Positions 17,065-24,980 of a stretch of DNA of 64,000 nucleotides are shown here, in pieces. Each line of letters opens with the position of its first letter. Position 1 is the first letter of the stretch. A program made the position numbers and the translations under genes. Below the pieces are notes generated by a model. That model had not been told where the DNA came from. It saw only the letters and a program-made list of their open reading frames with translations, and searched no databases. Source of the stretch: Mesorhizobium sp. SOD10 (GTDB lineage Bacteria > Pseudomonadota > Alphaproteobacteria > Rhizobiales > Rhizobiaceae); the NCBI GenBank assembly GCA_000824805.1, contig CCNA01000061.1, forward strand, positions 124,001-188,000. The letters are read 5' to 3'.

Positions 17065-17376
17065 ATGAGCGAGAAGCCGCTGCCCGTCATCCGCATCACC
17101 TACTGCACGCAATGCCAATGGTTGCTGCGGGCCGGCTGGATGGCGCAGGAACTGCTCTCGACCTTCGGCACCGATCTCGGCGAGGTGGTACTGGTGCCGG
17201 GCACCGGCGGCATCTTCACCATTGCCTGCAACGATCAGCTCATCTGGGAGCGCAAGCGCGACGGCGGCTTCCCCGATGCGGCGAAGCTGAAGCAGTTGGT
17301 CCGCGACGTCATCGATCCGGACCGGGATCTGGGGCATGCCGATCGCAAGGGACACAAGACGAAAGACCCGGCTTGA
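17065..17376 (+). CDS. Rdx/SelW-like thioredoxin-fold protein (CxxC)
   Basis: A 103-residue member of the SelT/SelW/SelH (Rdx) family. The redox motif CTQC is at residues 14-17 in RITYCTQCQWLLRAGWMAQE, with Cys rather than selenocysteine at both positions. A later segment (GGIFTIACNDQLIWERKRDG then GFPD) is typical. The function is probably thiol redox, partner unknown. It lies 18 bp after yebC, likely co-transcribed. Its stop codon lies in the loop of the terminator. Confidence 0.88.
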   Translation: MSEKPLPVIRITYCTQCQWLLRAGWMAQELLSTFGTDLGEVVLVPGTGGIFTIACNDQLIWERKRDGGFPDAAKLKQLVRDVIDPDRDLGHADRKGHKTKDPA

Positions 17377-17390
17377 AGCCGGGTCTTTTT
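17364..17390 (+). terminator. Terminator overlapping the Rdx gene stop codon
   Basis: AGACCCGGC / GCCGGGTCT stem (17364-17386) followed by TTTTT. The TGA stop (17374-17376) is in the loop. Confidence 0.88.
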
Positions 17391-17409
17391 GCGTTGAGCC
17401 AGGGGCTTT

Positions 17410-17886
17410 TCAAATCAGCGCCATGATGAAGCAGGCCATCGCCACGATGGCGGTGATGGTGCGGACGTGGTTCCACATCACCCATTGGTTCAGATGGTTC
17501 GCCCACACGGCGGCGCCGTTGGCACTCTGCGGATCGACGGCGGCCAAAGCATCGTTGAGCGGCACGTTGAAGACCATGGTCACGACCGGATTGCCGACGA
17601 AATAGATCACGGCGCCGGCGAGCAGCCAGTATGAGCCGGACTGGCTCCAGCCGAAGAAGATGGCCGCAATCAACACCAGGCAGATGAGGCCGGTGCCGAA
17701 CAGCGCCGTCATGAAGATCGGCGTGATCACCGTGACGTTGATCGAATTCATCGCCGCGATGCCGCTTGGGACGGGCAGCCGGGCAAGCGCTGCCATGACG
17801 AAGTTGGAAAAGGCGAAGAACACGCCGCCGACGACGCCGGAGCCGATCGCGGCGAGGAAGGTGAGAGTGGGAAGAAGTTTCATCAT
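17410..17886 (-). CDS. DUF1772 membrane protein
   Basis: A 158-residue membrane protein with four predicted helices (residues about 5-28, 52-75, 82-102 and 138-158) matching DUF1772, a family related to fungal anthrone oxygenases. Conserved VPLNDALA and a C-terminal WNHVRTITAIVA are visible. Enzymatic activity in bacteria is not established. It is divergent from a TetR regulator with operator-like repeats between them, so it is probably that regulator's target. Confidence 0.85.
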   Translation of the reverse strand: MMKLLPTLTFLAAIGSGVVGGVFFAFSNFVMAALARLPVPSGIAAMNSINVTVITPIFMTALFGTGLICLVLIAAIFFGWSQSGSYWLLAGAVIYFVGNPVVTMVFNVPLNDALAAVDPQSANGAAVWANHLNQWVMWNHVRTITAIVAMACFIMALI

Positions 17887-17920
17887 CTTGGTGCTCCAGG
17901 TGCCGGTTTGCCGCTAAATG

Positions 17921-17969
17921 TGATAAATCCTCACGTTTGCAAAACGTGATAAACCCTCGTATTTTGCAA
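17921..17969. promoter_or_regulatory. Probable TetR operator (direct and inverted repeats)
   Basis: Inverted repeat CACGTTT-GCA-AAACGTG (17932-17948) is nested in two direct repeats beginning TGATAAA (17921 and 17947), each with CCTC and TTTGCAA following. It lies in the 119-bp divergent region. Confidence 0.55.
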
Positions 17970-18005
17970 GTCAAGCCCGGTCTCGGAAATCGCCTGGAGA
18001 GCGCC

Positions 18006-18647
18006 ATGGATGGGAAAGCCACCGCCAAGCCGGATCAGGCGGCCATCGCTTCGCCGCGCCGATCGCCGACCCAGCAACGCAGCCGCGAGCGGGTCGAGCG
18101 CATGCTTGCTGCCGCCTCGGCCTTGATTGCCGAGCAGGGCAGCGATGCGATGCGAATGGGCGAGGTGGCGGACAGGGCAGGCGTTTCGATCGGCTCGCTC
18201 TACCAGTTCTTTCCGGACAAGCGGGCAATCGTCTGGGCGCTGGCCGAGCGTTACACGGCCGAAAGCCAGGCCTGCATTTCGGCGGCGCTGAAGGATGTCA
18301 GCGATGCCGAAGGCCTGAAGCAGGCATTTTCGGAGCTGGTCGATATCTATTACCGGCTGTTCCTGGCCGAGCCGGTGATGCGCGACATCTGGTCGGGCAC
18401 GCAGGCGGATAAAGCGCTGCGCGAACTGGAATTGGCCGACAGCCGAGCCAATGCCGAATTTTTGGTCGCGGTGCTGAAGCGGCTCAGGCCGGATGCCGAT
18501 CCGGTCGAGCTGGAGACGACGGCATTCCTGGTCTGGCAGATGGGCGAGGCGGCCGTGCGGCTGGCGATCTCGGTCGATCGCGACGAGGGCGACAGGCTGG
18601 TCGCGGCTTACAAGCGCATGGCGCTGAGGGAGTTGGTGGGCGCATAG
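18006..18647 (+). CDS. TetR/AcrR-family transcriptional regulator
   Basis: A 213-residue repressor. The N-terminal HTH (RERVERMLAAASALIAEQGS, then GEVADRAGVSIGSLYQFFPD and KRAIVWALAERY) spans about residues 20-75; the C-terminal ligand-binding helices diverge from other members. ATG 18006 follows GGAG; a longer frame from 17937 would extend into the operator region. It probably controls the divergent DUF1772 gene and itself. Inducer unknown. Confidence 0.9.
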   Translation: MDGKATAKPDQAAIASPRRSPTQQRSRERVERMLAAASALIAEQGSDAMRMGEVADRAGVSIGSLYQFFPDKRAIVWALAERYTAESQACISAALKDVSDAEGLKQAFSELVDIYYRLFLAEPVMRDIWSGTQADKALRELELADSRANAEFLVAVLKRLRPDADPVELETTAFLVWQMGEAAVRLAISVDRDEGDRLVAAYKRMALRELVGA

Positions 18648-18653
18648 AGGCGC

Positions 18654-18770
18654 CGACCCTCCCCACGTGGGGAGGGTCGCTGCGCAACAGCGGGGAGGGT
18701 AGCGCCAGTCCCCCACCCGGACCTTCGGTTCCGACCTCCCCACAAGGGGGAGATAGGGGCAGGCGCAGCC
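18654..18770. repeat. Mosaic intergenic repeat
   Basis: A GC-rich block holds the palindrome GACCCTCCCCACGTGGGGAG onward (18657-18680), then CCCCCACCCGGACC, then TTCGGTTCC and CTCCCCACAAGGGGGAG. This combination resembles from memory a repeat widely scattered in Mesorhizobium intergenic DNA. Related fragments appear near 51001-51110. Confidence 0.55.
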
Positions 18771-18773
18771 AAG

Positions 18774-18803
18774 AAAAAACCCGCCTCGAAGGCGGGTTTT
18801 TCA
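18774..18803. terminator. Bidirectional terminator between tetR and rpmE
   Basis: AAACCCGCC / GGCGGGTTT with loop TCGAA (18777-18799), with an A-run on the left and a T-run on the right, serves both converging genes. Confidence 0.88.
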
Positions 18804-18824
18804 AAATCTGCCGATGTATCCGGC

Positions 18825-19046
18825 TTAGAGGCCGAAACCCTCGAAACGCTTCTTGAACTTCGACAGGCGGCCGCCGCGGTCGAGCAGGGTCTGCTGGCCG
18901 CCGGTCCAGGCCGGGTGCGTGGTTGGGTCGATGTCGAGGTTCATCGTGTCGCCTTCCTTGCCCCAGGTCGAACGGGTCAGATATTCGGTGCCGTCGGTCA
19001 TGACGATCTTGATGGTGTGGTAGTCGGGATGGATATCGGCCTTCAT
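18825..19046 (-). CDS. rpmE: 50S ribosomal protein L31
   Basis: A 73-residue ribosomal protein of the L31 type: MKADIHPDYHTIKIVMTDGT at the N-terminus, then HPAWTGGQQTLLDRGGRLSK and FKKRF at the C-terminus. It lacks the four zinc-binding cysteines, so it is the C-minus (zinc-independent) form. ATG 19046 matches the family start; a longer open frame upstream is not L31. It is divergent from the ABC exporter. Confidence 0.96.
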   Translation of the reverse strand: MKADIHPDYHTIKIVMTDGTEYLTRSTWGKEGDTMNLDIDPTTHPAWTGGQQTLLDRGGRLSKFKKRFEGFGL

Positions 19047-19252
19047 TGTCTTATTTCCTGGCTTGCCGGCGCTGGTGACGGACCTATGGCCTGCGTCGAT
19101 GCGCCCCTTTTTAAAACTCGAAGCCGCAGCTAATGAAAAGCCACGGCTTCTAAAACGGTCGGCGAGCCTATACATCAGCCGGAATTGAATCACAAGGCCG
19201 CGGCGGGCGCATATTGAAGCGCGGTCCAGCCAAACGGCCAGAGGAAACGCTC

Positions 19253-21055
19253 ATGGCGGAAATCGGTGCCAGTGCAGGCGAGCGCAGACGCTCGGTCCGG
19301 CCGCTCCGCAGCCTTTTTCCTTACATCACCCGCTACCGGAAACTGGCGGTTGGCGCCATCATCTCGCTGATCGTAGCGGCGGTGACGACGCTTGCCTTGC
19401 CGATGGCCGTGCGGCGCATGATCGACCACGGTTTCCAGGCCTCGGGCTCCACCTTCATCGCCGAATATTTCGCCGCTCTGGTGGCGATGGCGGCGCTGCT
19501 CGCAGCCGCCTCGGCCAGCCGCTACTATTTCGTCATCACGCTCGGCGAACGGGTGGTGGCCGACATCCGCCGCGACGTTTTTTCCCATGTCACGACGCTG
19601 TCGCCCGCCTTTTTCGATCGCGCGCATTCGGGCGAGATCGTCTCGCGTCTTGCCGCCGACACCACGCAGGTGAAGTCGGCGGTCGGCGCAACCGCCTCGG
19701 TCGCGCTGCGCAATCTCATCCTCGGCCTCGGCGCGGTAGCGATGATGGTCGTCACCAGTCCGAAACTCTCCGGCCTCGTGCTCGTGGCGATCCCGGTGAT
19801 CGTGCTGCCGTTGGTCGCTTTCGGCCGTTCGGTGCGGCGCAAGTCGCGGCAAGCACAGGATACGCTTGCCGACGCCACCGCCTATGCCAGCGAGCAGATC
19901 GGCGCGGTGCGCACGCTGCAGGCCTTCACCAACGAGAAACTGGTCACCGGACGTTTTGCGGACGCCGTCGACGCTGCCTTCGAGGCGGCGCGGGCCTCGG
20001 TGTTCGCGCGATCGTTCCTCACCTTCTTCGCCATCTTCATGATCTTCTCCTCCGTGGTGGCGGTGCTGTGGTTCGGCTCGCGCGACGTGCTTGCCGGCAC
20101 GCTGTCGCCGGGCACGCTCAGCCAGTTCCTGCTCTATTCGGTCTTCGCCGCCGGCGCGCTCGGCGCGCTGTCGGAGGTCTGGAGCGAGCTGTCGCAGGCG
20201 GCGGGCGCCGCCGAGCGGCTGACCGAGATCCTGGCCGAGACACCGACGATCCGGCGGCCGACCAACCCCGTTCCTTTGCCGGCCGCGGCCAAGGGCACGA
20301 TCAGCTTCGACGACGTCTCCTTCTCCTATCCGGCGCGGCCGGACCGCGCCGCCGTGCATGGCCTGAGCTTCCAGGTGAAGCCCGGCGAGACGGTGGCGAT
20401 CGTCGGGCCTTCGGGCGCCGGCAAAAGCACCGTCTTCTCGCTGATCCTGCGCTTCTACGATCCCGAGAGCGGTCGCGTCGTCATCGACGGCGTCGATCTG
20501 CGCGAGGCCGATCCGGCCGCCATCCGCCAGCGCATCGCGATCGTGCCGCAGGACGTCACCATCTTCGCGGCGAGCGCTGCCGACAATATCGGCTTCGGCC
20601 GGCAAGGCGCCAGCGACGCCGAGATCGAGGCCGCGGCCAAGGCGGCCCTTGCCGACGAATTCATCGCAAAGCTCGACAAGGGCTATGACAGCCAGGTCGG
20701 CGAACGCGGCGTGACGCTGTCGGGCGGACAGCGCCAGCGCATCGCGATCGCCCGCGCCATCCTGCGCGACGCGCCGATCCTTCTTCTCGACGAAGCGACC
20801 TCGGCGCTCGACGCCGAGAGCGAAACGCTGGTGCAAAGGGCGCTGGAGCGGCTGATGCGCGGCCGCACCACCATCGTCATCGCGCACCGGCTGGCGACGG
20901 TGCTCAAGGCCGACCGGATCCTCGTCATGGAAGGCGGGCGCATCGTCGAGGAAGGCACGCATCAGAGCCTTGTCGCGAAAGGCGGCACCTATGCGCGGCT
21001 CGCCAAGCTGCAGTTCGAGACGGGTGCCGACGCCTTCAAGGGCGCGGCGGAGTAG
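19253..21055 (+). CDS. ABC exporter with fused membrane and ATPase domains
   Basis: A 600-residue half-transporter. Six membrane helices span about residues 30-310 and an ATPase domain spans about 345-590, with Walker A GPSGAGKST, signature LSGGQRQR and Walker B ILLLDEATSALD. It resembles the MsbA/ABCB group that exports lipids or drugs as a homodimer, but the substrate cannot be named. ATG 19253 has GAGGAAA upstream. It is flanked by rpmE (divergent) and the M32 peptidase (convergent). Confidence 0.92.
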   Translation: MAEIGASAGERRRSVRPLRSLFPYITRYRKLAVGAIISLIVAAVTTLALPMAVRRMIDHGFQASGSTFIAEYFAALVAMAALLAAASASRYYFVITLGERVVADIRRDVFSHVTTLSPAFFDRAHSGEIVSRLAADTTQVKSAVGATASVALRNLILGLGAVAMMVVTSPKLSGLVLVAIPVIVLPLVAFGRSVRRKSRQAQDTLADATAYASEQIGAVRTLQAFTNEKLVTGRFADAVDAAFEAARASVFARSFLTFFAIFMIFSSVVAVLWFGSRDVLAGTLSPGTLSQFLLYSVFAAGALGALSEVWSELSQAAGAAERLTEILAETPTIRRPTNPVPLPAAAKGTISFDDVSFSYPARPDRAAVHGLSFQVKPGETVAIVGPSGAGKSTVFSLILRFYDPESGRVVIDGVDLREADPAAIRQRIAIVPQDVTIFAASAADNIGFGRQGASDAEIEAAAKAALADEFIAKLDKGYDSQVGERGVTLSGGQRQRIAIARAILRDAPILLLDEATSALDAESETLVQRALERLMRGRTTIVIAHRLATVLKADRILVMEGGRIVEEGTHQSLVAKGGTYARLAKLQFETGADAFKGAAE

Positions 21056-21091
21056 CCACGCCGCACCCGGCTGGTTTCGAACCGCCTTGCA

Positions 21092-22576
21092 TCAGTTGCC
21101 GTAGCGCTTGCGCAGGTGCTCCGTGAAGTAAACGGCGTTGAGCTTCTCGCCGGTGGCGCGCTCGAGCAGGTCCGGCGTCGACCAGCGCGAGCCCTGCGAC
21201 CAGATCTTTGCGCGGCGCCACTCGTTGACGGCGCTGAAATCGCCTTTGGCAAGATCGTCATCGGCGGAAGGATGTTCCCTGGTCAGTGCCGCCCATTGCT
21301 GCGCCGCCATCATTGCGCCCAGTGTGTAGGAGGGGAAATAGCCGAAGGCGGCGCCCGGCCAGTGCACGTCCTGCATCGGCCCGTCGGCCGGGTTGTCGAT
21401 GGTGGTGAGCCCGAGATAGTCGCGCATCTTGGCGTCCCATGCCTCGGGCAGGTCGGCGACCTCCAGCCGGCCGGCGACGAGCTCCTGCTCAAGCTCGTAA
21501 CGCAGGATGACATGCAGCGGATAGGTGACCTCGTCGGCGTCGACGCGGATCAGGCCGCGCTCCACATGATGGACATGCGGCAGGATGTCGGCGAGCGACC
21601 AGGCTTCGCCGAGATGTTTTTCGATTACCGGCAGCGCCCAGTGCCAGAAGGCGGGGTTGCGGCCGATCTGCTTTTCGACGAACAGGCTCTGGCTCTCATG
21701 CACGGCCATGCCGCGCGCCTTGCCGAGCGGCCAATGCGACCAGGCTTTCGGCAGGTTCTGCTCGTAGAGCGCGTGGCCGGTCTCGTGCAGCACGCCCATT
21801 AGCGCCGACAAAAAGTCGGAGGTCTTGTAGCGGGTGGTGATGCGCACATCGGTCGGCACGCCGCCGCAGAAGGGATGGTGCGACACCGACAGCGAGCCAT
21901 GGGTGAGGTCGAAGCCGACGGCCGCCATCATGGCAAGGCCGAGCTCGCGCTGCTTCTCGACGGCATAGCTGCCCGACAGCGGCTTCAATGGGTGTTTTGC
22001 CAGCCGCGCATCCTGCACGGCCAGCGCATGCGGCAGGAAGTCCCTGAGGAAAGCCTTCAGCTCGGCAAACACCGGCGTGATATCGGCGGCGCGGTTGCCG
22101 GGATCATACTGCTCCATCAGCGCGTCATAGGGAGCGAGGCTGAGCACATCGGCGCGCATGCCGGCTTCCTCGCGCACCAGGGCCACGACGCCTTCCAGCG
22201 CCGGCAGGAAGCCCGCCCAGTCATTCTTGGCGCGCAGGTCCCGCCAGAGCTGCTCGGAGCGCATGCGCGCCACCGTCTGGCGCTCGACGAACTCGGCCGG
22301 CAGGCAGGTGAGGTTGGTGTATTGGCGGCGGAGTTCCCTGACGGCCGCCTGCTGCTCGTCGCTCAGCGGCTCGGCTTCGGCGGCGGCGATCCAGTCGCCG
22401 ATCTCCGGCGCGGTTGCCTGGCGATGCAGCATGCCGGCAAGCGAGGACATCGCCTCGGCGCGCTTTTCGCCGCCGCCGACCGCCATATGCGTCGCCTCGT
22501 CGGCGCCGAGGATGGCCAAAGCGTGCTCCAGCGCTTCGAGCTTGTGGCCGAGGGCGTCGAGTTTCTGGAAGGACAT
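21092..22576 (-). CDS. Carboxypeptidase M32 (Taq family)
   Basis: A 494-residue zinc metallocarboxypeptidase. The zinc site is HETGH (in LMGVLHETGHALYEQ, near residue 265) with the downstream glutamate in AVHESQSLFVEKQIGRN near residue 295. The helical M32 fold length is full. These enzymes remove a broad range of C-terminal residues in the cytoplasm. No signal peptide is present. Single gene, divergent from the DUF1304 pseudogene. Confidence 0.94.
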   Translation of the reverse strand: MSFQKLDALGHKLEALEHALAILGADEATHMAVGGGEKRAEAMSSLAGMLHRQATAPEIGDWIAAAEAEPLSDEQQAAVRELRRQYTNLTCLPAEFVERQTVARMRSEQLWRDLRAKNDWAGFLPALEGVVALVREEAGMRADVLSLAPYDALMEQYDPGNRAADITPVFAELKAFLRDFLPHALAVQDARLAKHPLKPLSGSYAVEKQRELGLAMMAAVGFDLTHGSLSVSHHPFCGGVPTDVRITTRYKTSDFLSALMGVLHETGHALYEQNLPKAWSHWPLGKARGMAVHESQSLFVEKQIGRNPAFWHWALPVIEKHLGEAWSLADILPHVHHVERGLIRVDADEVTYPLHVILRYELEQELVAGRLEVADLPEAWDAKMRDYLGLTTIDNPADGPMQDVHWPGAAFGYFPSYTLGAMMAAQQWAALTREHPSADDDLAKGDFSAVNEWRRAKIWSQGSRWSTPDLLERATGEKLNAVYFTEHLRKRYGN

Positions 22577-22739
22577 GATGGATTCCGAGCTTCAATTTGG
22601 CTGGCGCGAAAAGATACCAAGGCGTCGAGCTTGGCAACCCTGACCAGCCGACAATGGATCAGCCGTCGAGGGATCGGGCCGTCTTGCCTTGTGCGGCGAC
22701 TGCGTGATCAATGCCTGAAACGAACTGCCGGAGGGGACG

Positions 22740-23093
22740 ATGATCGGCAATATCCTGGTCGGGCTGGTGGCGCTGATCCATTGCTATATCGTCTATCTGG
22801 AGATGGTGCTTTGGGACAGGCCGCGCGGCCGCAAGGCGTTCGGCCTGACGCCAGAATTCGCCAGCGCCTCGAAAGTGCTTGCCGCCAATTAGGGGCTCTA
22901 CAACGGCTTCCTCGCCGCCGGGCTGCTCTGGGGTCTCTATCTCGGCGCCGGCGGATTCCAGATCAAGATGTTCTTCCTGCTCTGCGTCGCGATAGCCGGC
23001 CTCTACGGCGCGGCGACCGTCGGCCGCAAGATCCTCTTCATCCAGACGGTGCCGGCAGCGCTCGCCATCGTCGCGCTTTGGCTTGGCCTTTGA
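22740..23093 (+). pseudogene. DUF1304 membrane protein gene with internal amber stop
   Basis: Reading from ATG 22740 gives a 117-codon DUF1304 protein (four helices, MIGNILVGLVALIHCYIVYL at the start). Codon 51 is TAG (22890-22892), and the same frame then continues with GLYNGFLAAGLLWGLYLGAG to a TGA at 23091. DUF1304 proteins have NQGLYNG at this point, so the TAG is most simply a CAG-to-TAG change. GGAG precedes the start. Otherwise the reading frame is undamaged, suggesting a recent mutation or readthrough. Confidence 0.85.
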
Positions 23094-23168
23094 GACAAAA
23101 AGGACGCCCTCGGGGCCAGGTCCCGCGGGCGCCAATTGGTCCCTTCCTCTGTGATCAGAGCAAATGCT

Positions 23169-23597
23169 CTAGCCGTTCGGATAATTTCCGCCGTCGGAGC
23201 CGTCGCCCATCATGAAGCCGCTGCCGGTGTCGTTCATCAGCTTTTGGTCGACATTGTCGAGGCGGCGCAGCAGCTCATGGTATTGCGCGGACGGGATCCT
23301 GCCGTGATCCGAAGCGGCGACACGCTCCGCGGCCTGGCTGATACGCGCGGCGCGCATGTGCAGATGCTGCGCTTCGGAGGCCGAAATGTTGTTTGCCTGC
23401 CGGGCGTCGGTGATGCCCTGATCCACGCCCTTGACCTGATCGAGCAGGCCGATCACACGCGGTCCGGTCATGTCGGTCGGATCGGGCGTGTCGAGAGCAC
23501 CGCCCCTGTGATGTCCGGCCGCATAGGCGCCGGCGAGGGGGGCCGCAATCAGTGCGGCAGCCAGGGTTACAGTCTTGAGAGATGTTGAAGCGCGCAT
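23169..23597 (-). CDS. Small secreted protein, unknown function
   Basis: A 142-residue protein with a signal peptide (MRASTSLKTVTLAAALIAAP then LAGAYAAG, cleavage near residue 27). The mature part is largely helical and charged (ARQANNISASEAQHLHMRAA, RIPSAQYHELLRRLDNVDQK) with a glycine-rich tail. ATG 23597 follows GGAGG. No family was recognised; the pattern recalls small periplasmic rhizobial proteins. No operon partner. Confidence 0.75.
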   Translation of the reverse strand: MRASTSLKTVTLAAALIAAPLAGAYAAGHHRGGALDTPDPTDMTGPRVIGLLDQVKGVDQGITDARQANNISASEAQHLHMRAARISQAAERVAASDHGRIPSAQYHELLRRLDNVDQKLMNDTGSGFMMGDGSDGGNYPNG

Positions 23598-23841
23598 GAC
23601 GGCGCATCCTCCTGCCAAGGAAGGAAGCGGTCGCGCCGCTACCTTCCGACGTTCAGGGGCCGTCCAGTTCCGTCGCGTCGCGATGGGAGGCATCGCCGGC
23701 GGTTCCCGGCCCTGCGCAGCAAATTAGGTGCTTCGATTTGCGATGTGTAATTAAAAAAAGATAATGTTTTCAGGCCTTGTCGATGGCACTTGGCCTTCTA
23801 AGTATTCAGCCGACGAACAACTTCCCGTGACCTGCCGTGAT

Positions 23842-23946
23842 CCTAAAGCGCGTCGCGCTCTTTCAGATTCGCTCCCTGCGCTTTAGGACTTTGATTCTAC
23901 GCATGTCTTTGTCCCGAAACCGGTTCCCACTTTCGAGAGACATGCT
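23842..23946. repeat. Dispersed rhizobial repeat, copy 1
   Basis: About 105 bp: outer stem CCTAAAGCGC / GCGCTTTAGG, a linker with ACGCATGTCTTTGTCCCGAA, then ACCGGTTCCCACTTTCG and AGACATGC. It matches the block at 26133-26238 nearly base for base and, more loosely, 27045-27149. The 353-bp gap 23598-23950 holds nothing else recognisable. Confidence 0.85.
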
Positions 23947-23950
23947 TCAA

Positions 23951-24979
23951 TCACCGTTCGGTGAGCTTCAGTTCGATGCGGCGGTTCTTGCTGCGCGCCT
24001 CGTCTGTGTCGGCCGGATCGAGCGGCTGGAACTCGCCGAAGCCGGCGGCCACCAGCCGGTTGGCCGGCACGCCGTTCTCGATCAGGAATTTCACCACCGA
24101 GGTGGCGCGCGCGGTCGACAGTTCCCAGTTGTCGCGATAGCGGCCGGTGCCGGACAGCGGTTTGTTGTCGGTGTGGCCGTCGACGCGCAGCACCCAGTTG
24201 ATCTCGGGCGGGATTTCCTTCTGCAATTCGATGATGGCGTCGGCGAGCTTCTTCATCTCGACCTTGCCGGCGTCGTTGATCACGTCGGAGCCGGTCGGGA
24301 ACAGCACTTCCGACTGGAAGACGAAACGGTCGCCGACGATACGGATGTTCTCGCGGTCGGCGAGGATCTCGCGCAGCCGGCCGAAGAAGTCGGAGCGGTA
24401 GCGGTTGAGCTCCTGGACGCGCTGCGCCAGCGCGACATTCAGGCGGCGGCCGAGGTCGGCGATCTTGGTGTTGGATTCCTGGTCACGCTGCTCGGAGACG
24501 TTGAGCGCGTCCTCAAGCGCCGCGATCTGCTTGCGCAGCGCCGCGATCTGCTGGTTGAGGATCTCGACCTGGCTCAGCGCCTGCTGGCTGATCTGGCGCT
24601 GGTTGCTGAGCTCGCCGGAAAGCTGGTCCGCCCGCTTGTTGGCCGCGTCGCCCGCGCCGGCGCCCTGCGCCAGCAATTGTTCGAGGCGGCTCTTTTCGGC
24701 TTGCGCGGCCGACAGCGACGCCTGCAGGTTGGCGAGCGAATCTTCCTTGTCCTGGCTGTTCGTACGTTCCAGCGCGAGCAGCTGGGTCAGCTCGTTGATC
24801 TGCGAGTTGAGGCGGTTCAGCACCGCGTCCTTGCCGGAGATCTCGCGGCTGAGCAGGAACTGCGCCAGCACGAAGACGGTGAGCAGGAACATGATGGCAA
24901 GCAGCAGTGTCGATAAGGCGTCGACAAAGCCCGGCCAGTAGTCGATGCGGCGGTCGGCGCGTCGTCTTGCCAGCGCCAC
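23951..24979 (-). CDS. MotB/OmpA-like peptidoglycan-binding membrane protein
   Basis: A 342-residue protein with an N-terminal membrane helix (residues about 18-42, DALSTLLLAIMFLLTVFVLA), a long coiled coil (about 45-190) and a C-terminal OmpA domain. The peptidoglycan-binding loop is LRVDGHTDNKPL, followed by GFGEFQPLDP and NRRIELKL. The architecture is that of MotB. It starts one base after the MotA-like gene stop, so the two likely form a proton-driven stator-like pair. Such a non-flagellar pair is common in rhizobia; its task is not known to me. Confidence 0.88.
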   Translation of the reverse strand: MALARRRADRRIDYWPGFVDALSTLLLAIMFLLTVFVLAQFLLSREISGKDAVLNRLNSQINELTQLLALERTNSQDKEDSLANLQASLSAAQAEKSRLEQLLAQGAGAGDAANKRADQLSGELSNQRQISQQALSQVEILNQQIAALRKQIAALEDALNVSEQRDQESNTKIADLGRRLNVALAQRVQELNRYRSDFFGRLREILADRENIRIVGDRFVFQSEVLFPTGSDVINDAGKVEMKKLADAIIELQKEIPPEINWVLRVDGHTDNKPLSGTGRYRDNWELSTARATSVVKFLIENGVPANRLVAAGFGEFQPLDPADTDEARSKNRRIELKLTER

Positions 24980-24980
24980 G

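Noticed and set aside
19253..21055. Naming the ABC exporter msbA
   Set aside because: The architecture fits, but many ABCB-type exporters look alike and there is no lipid A gene context.
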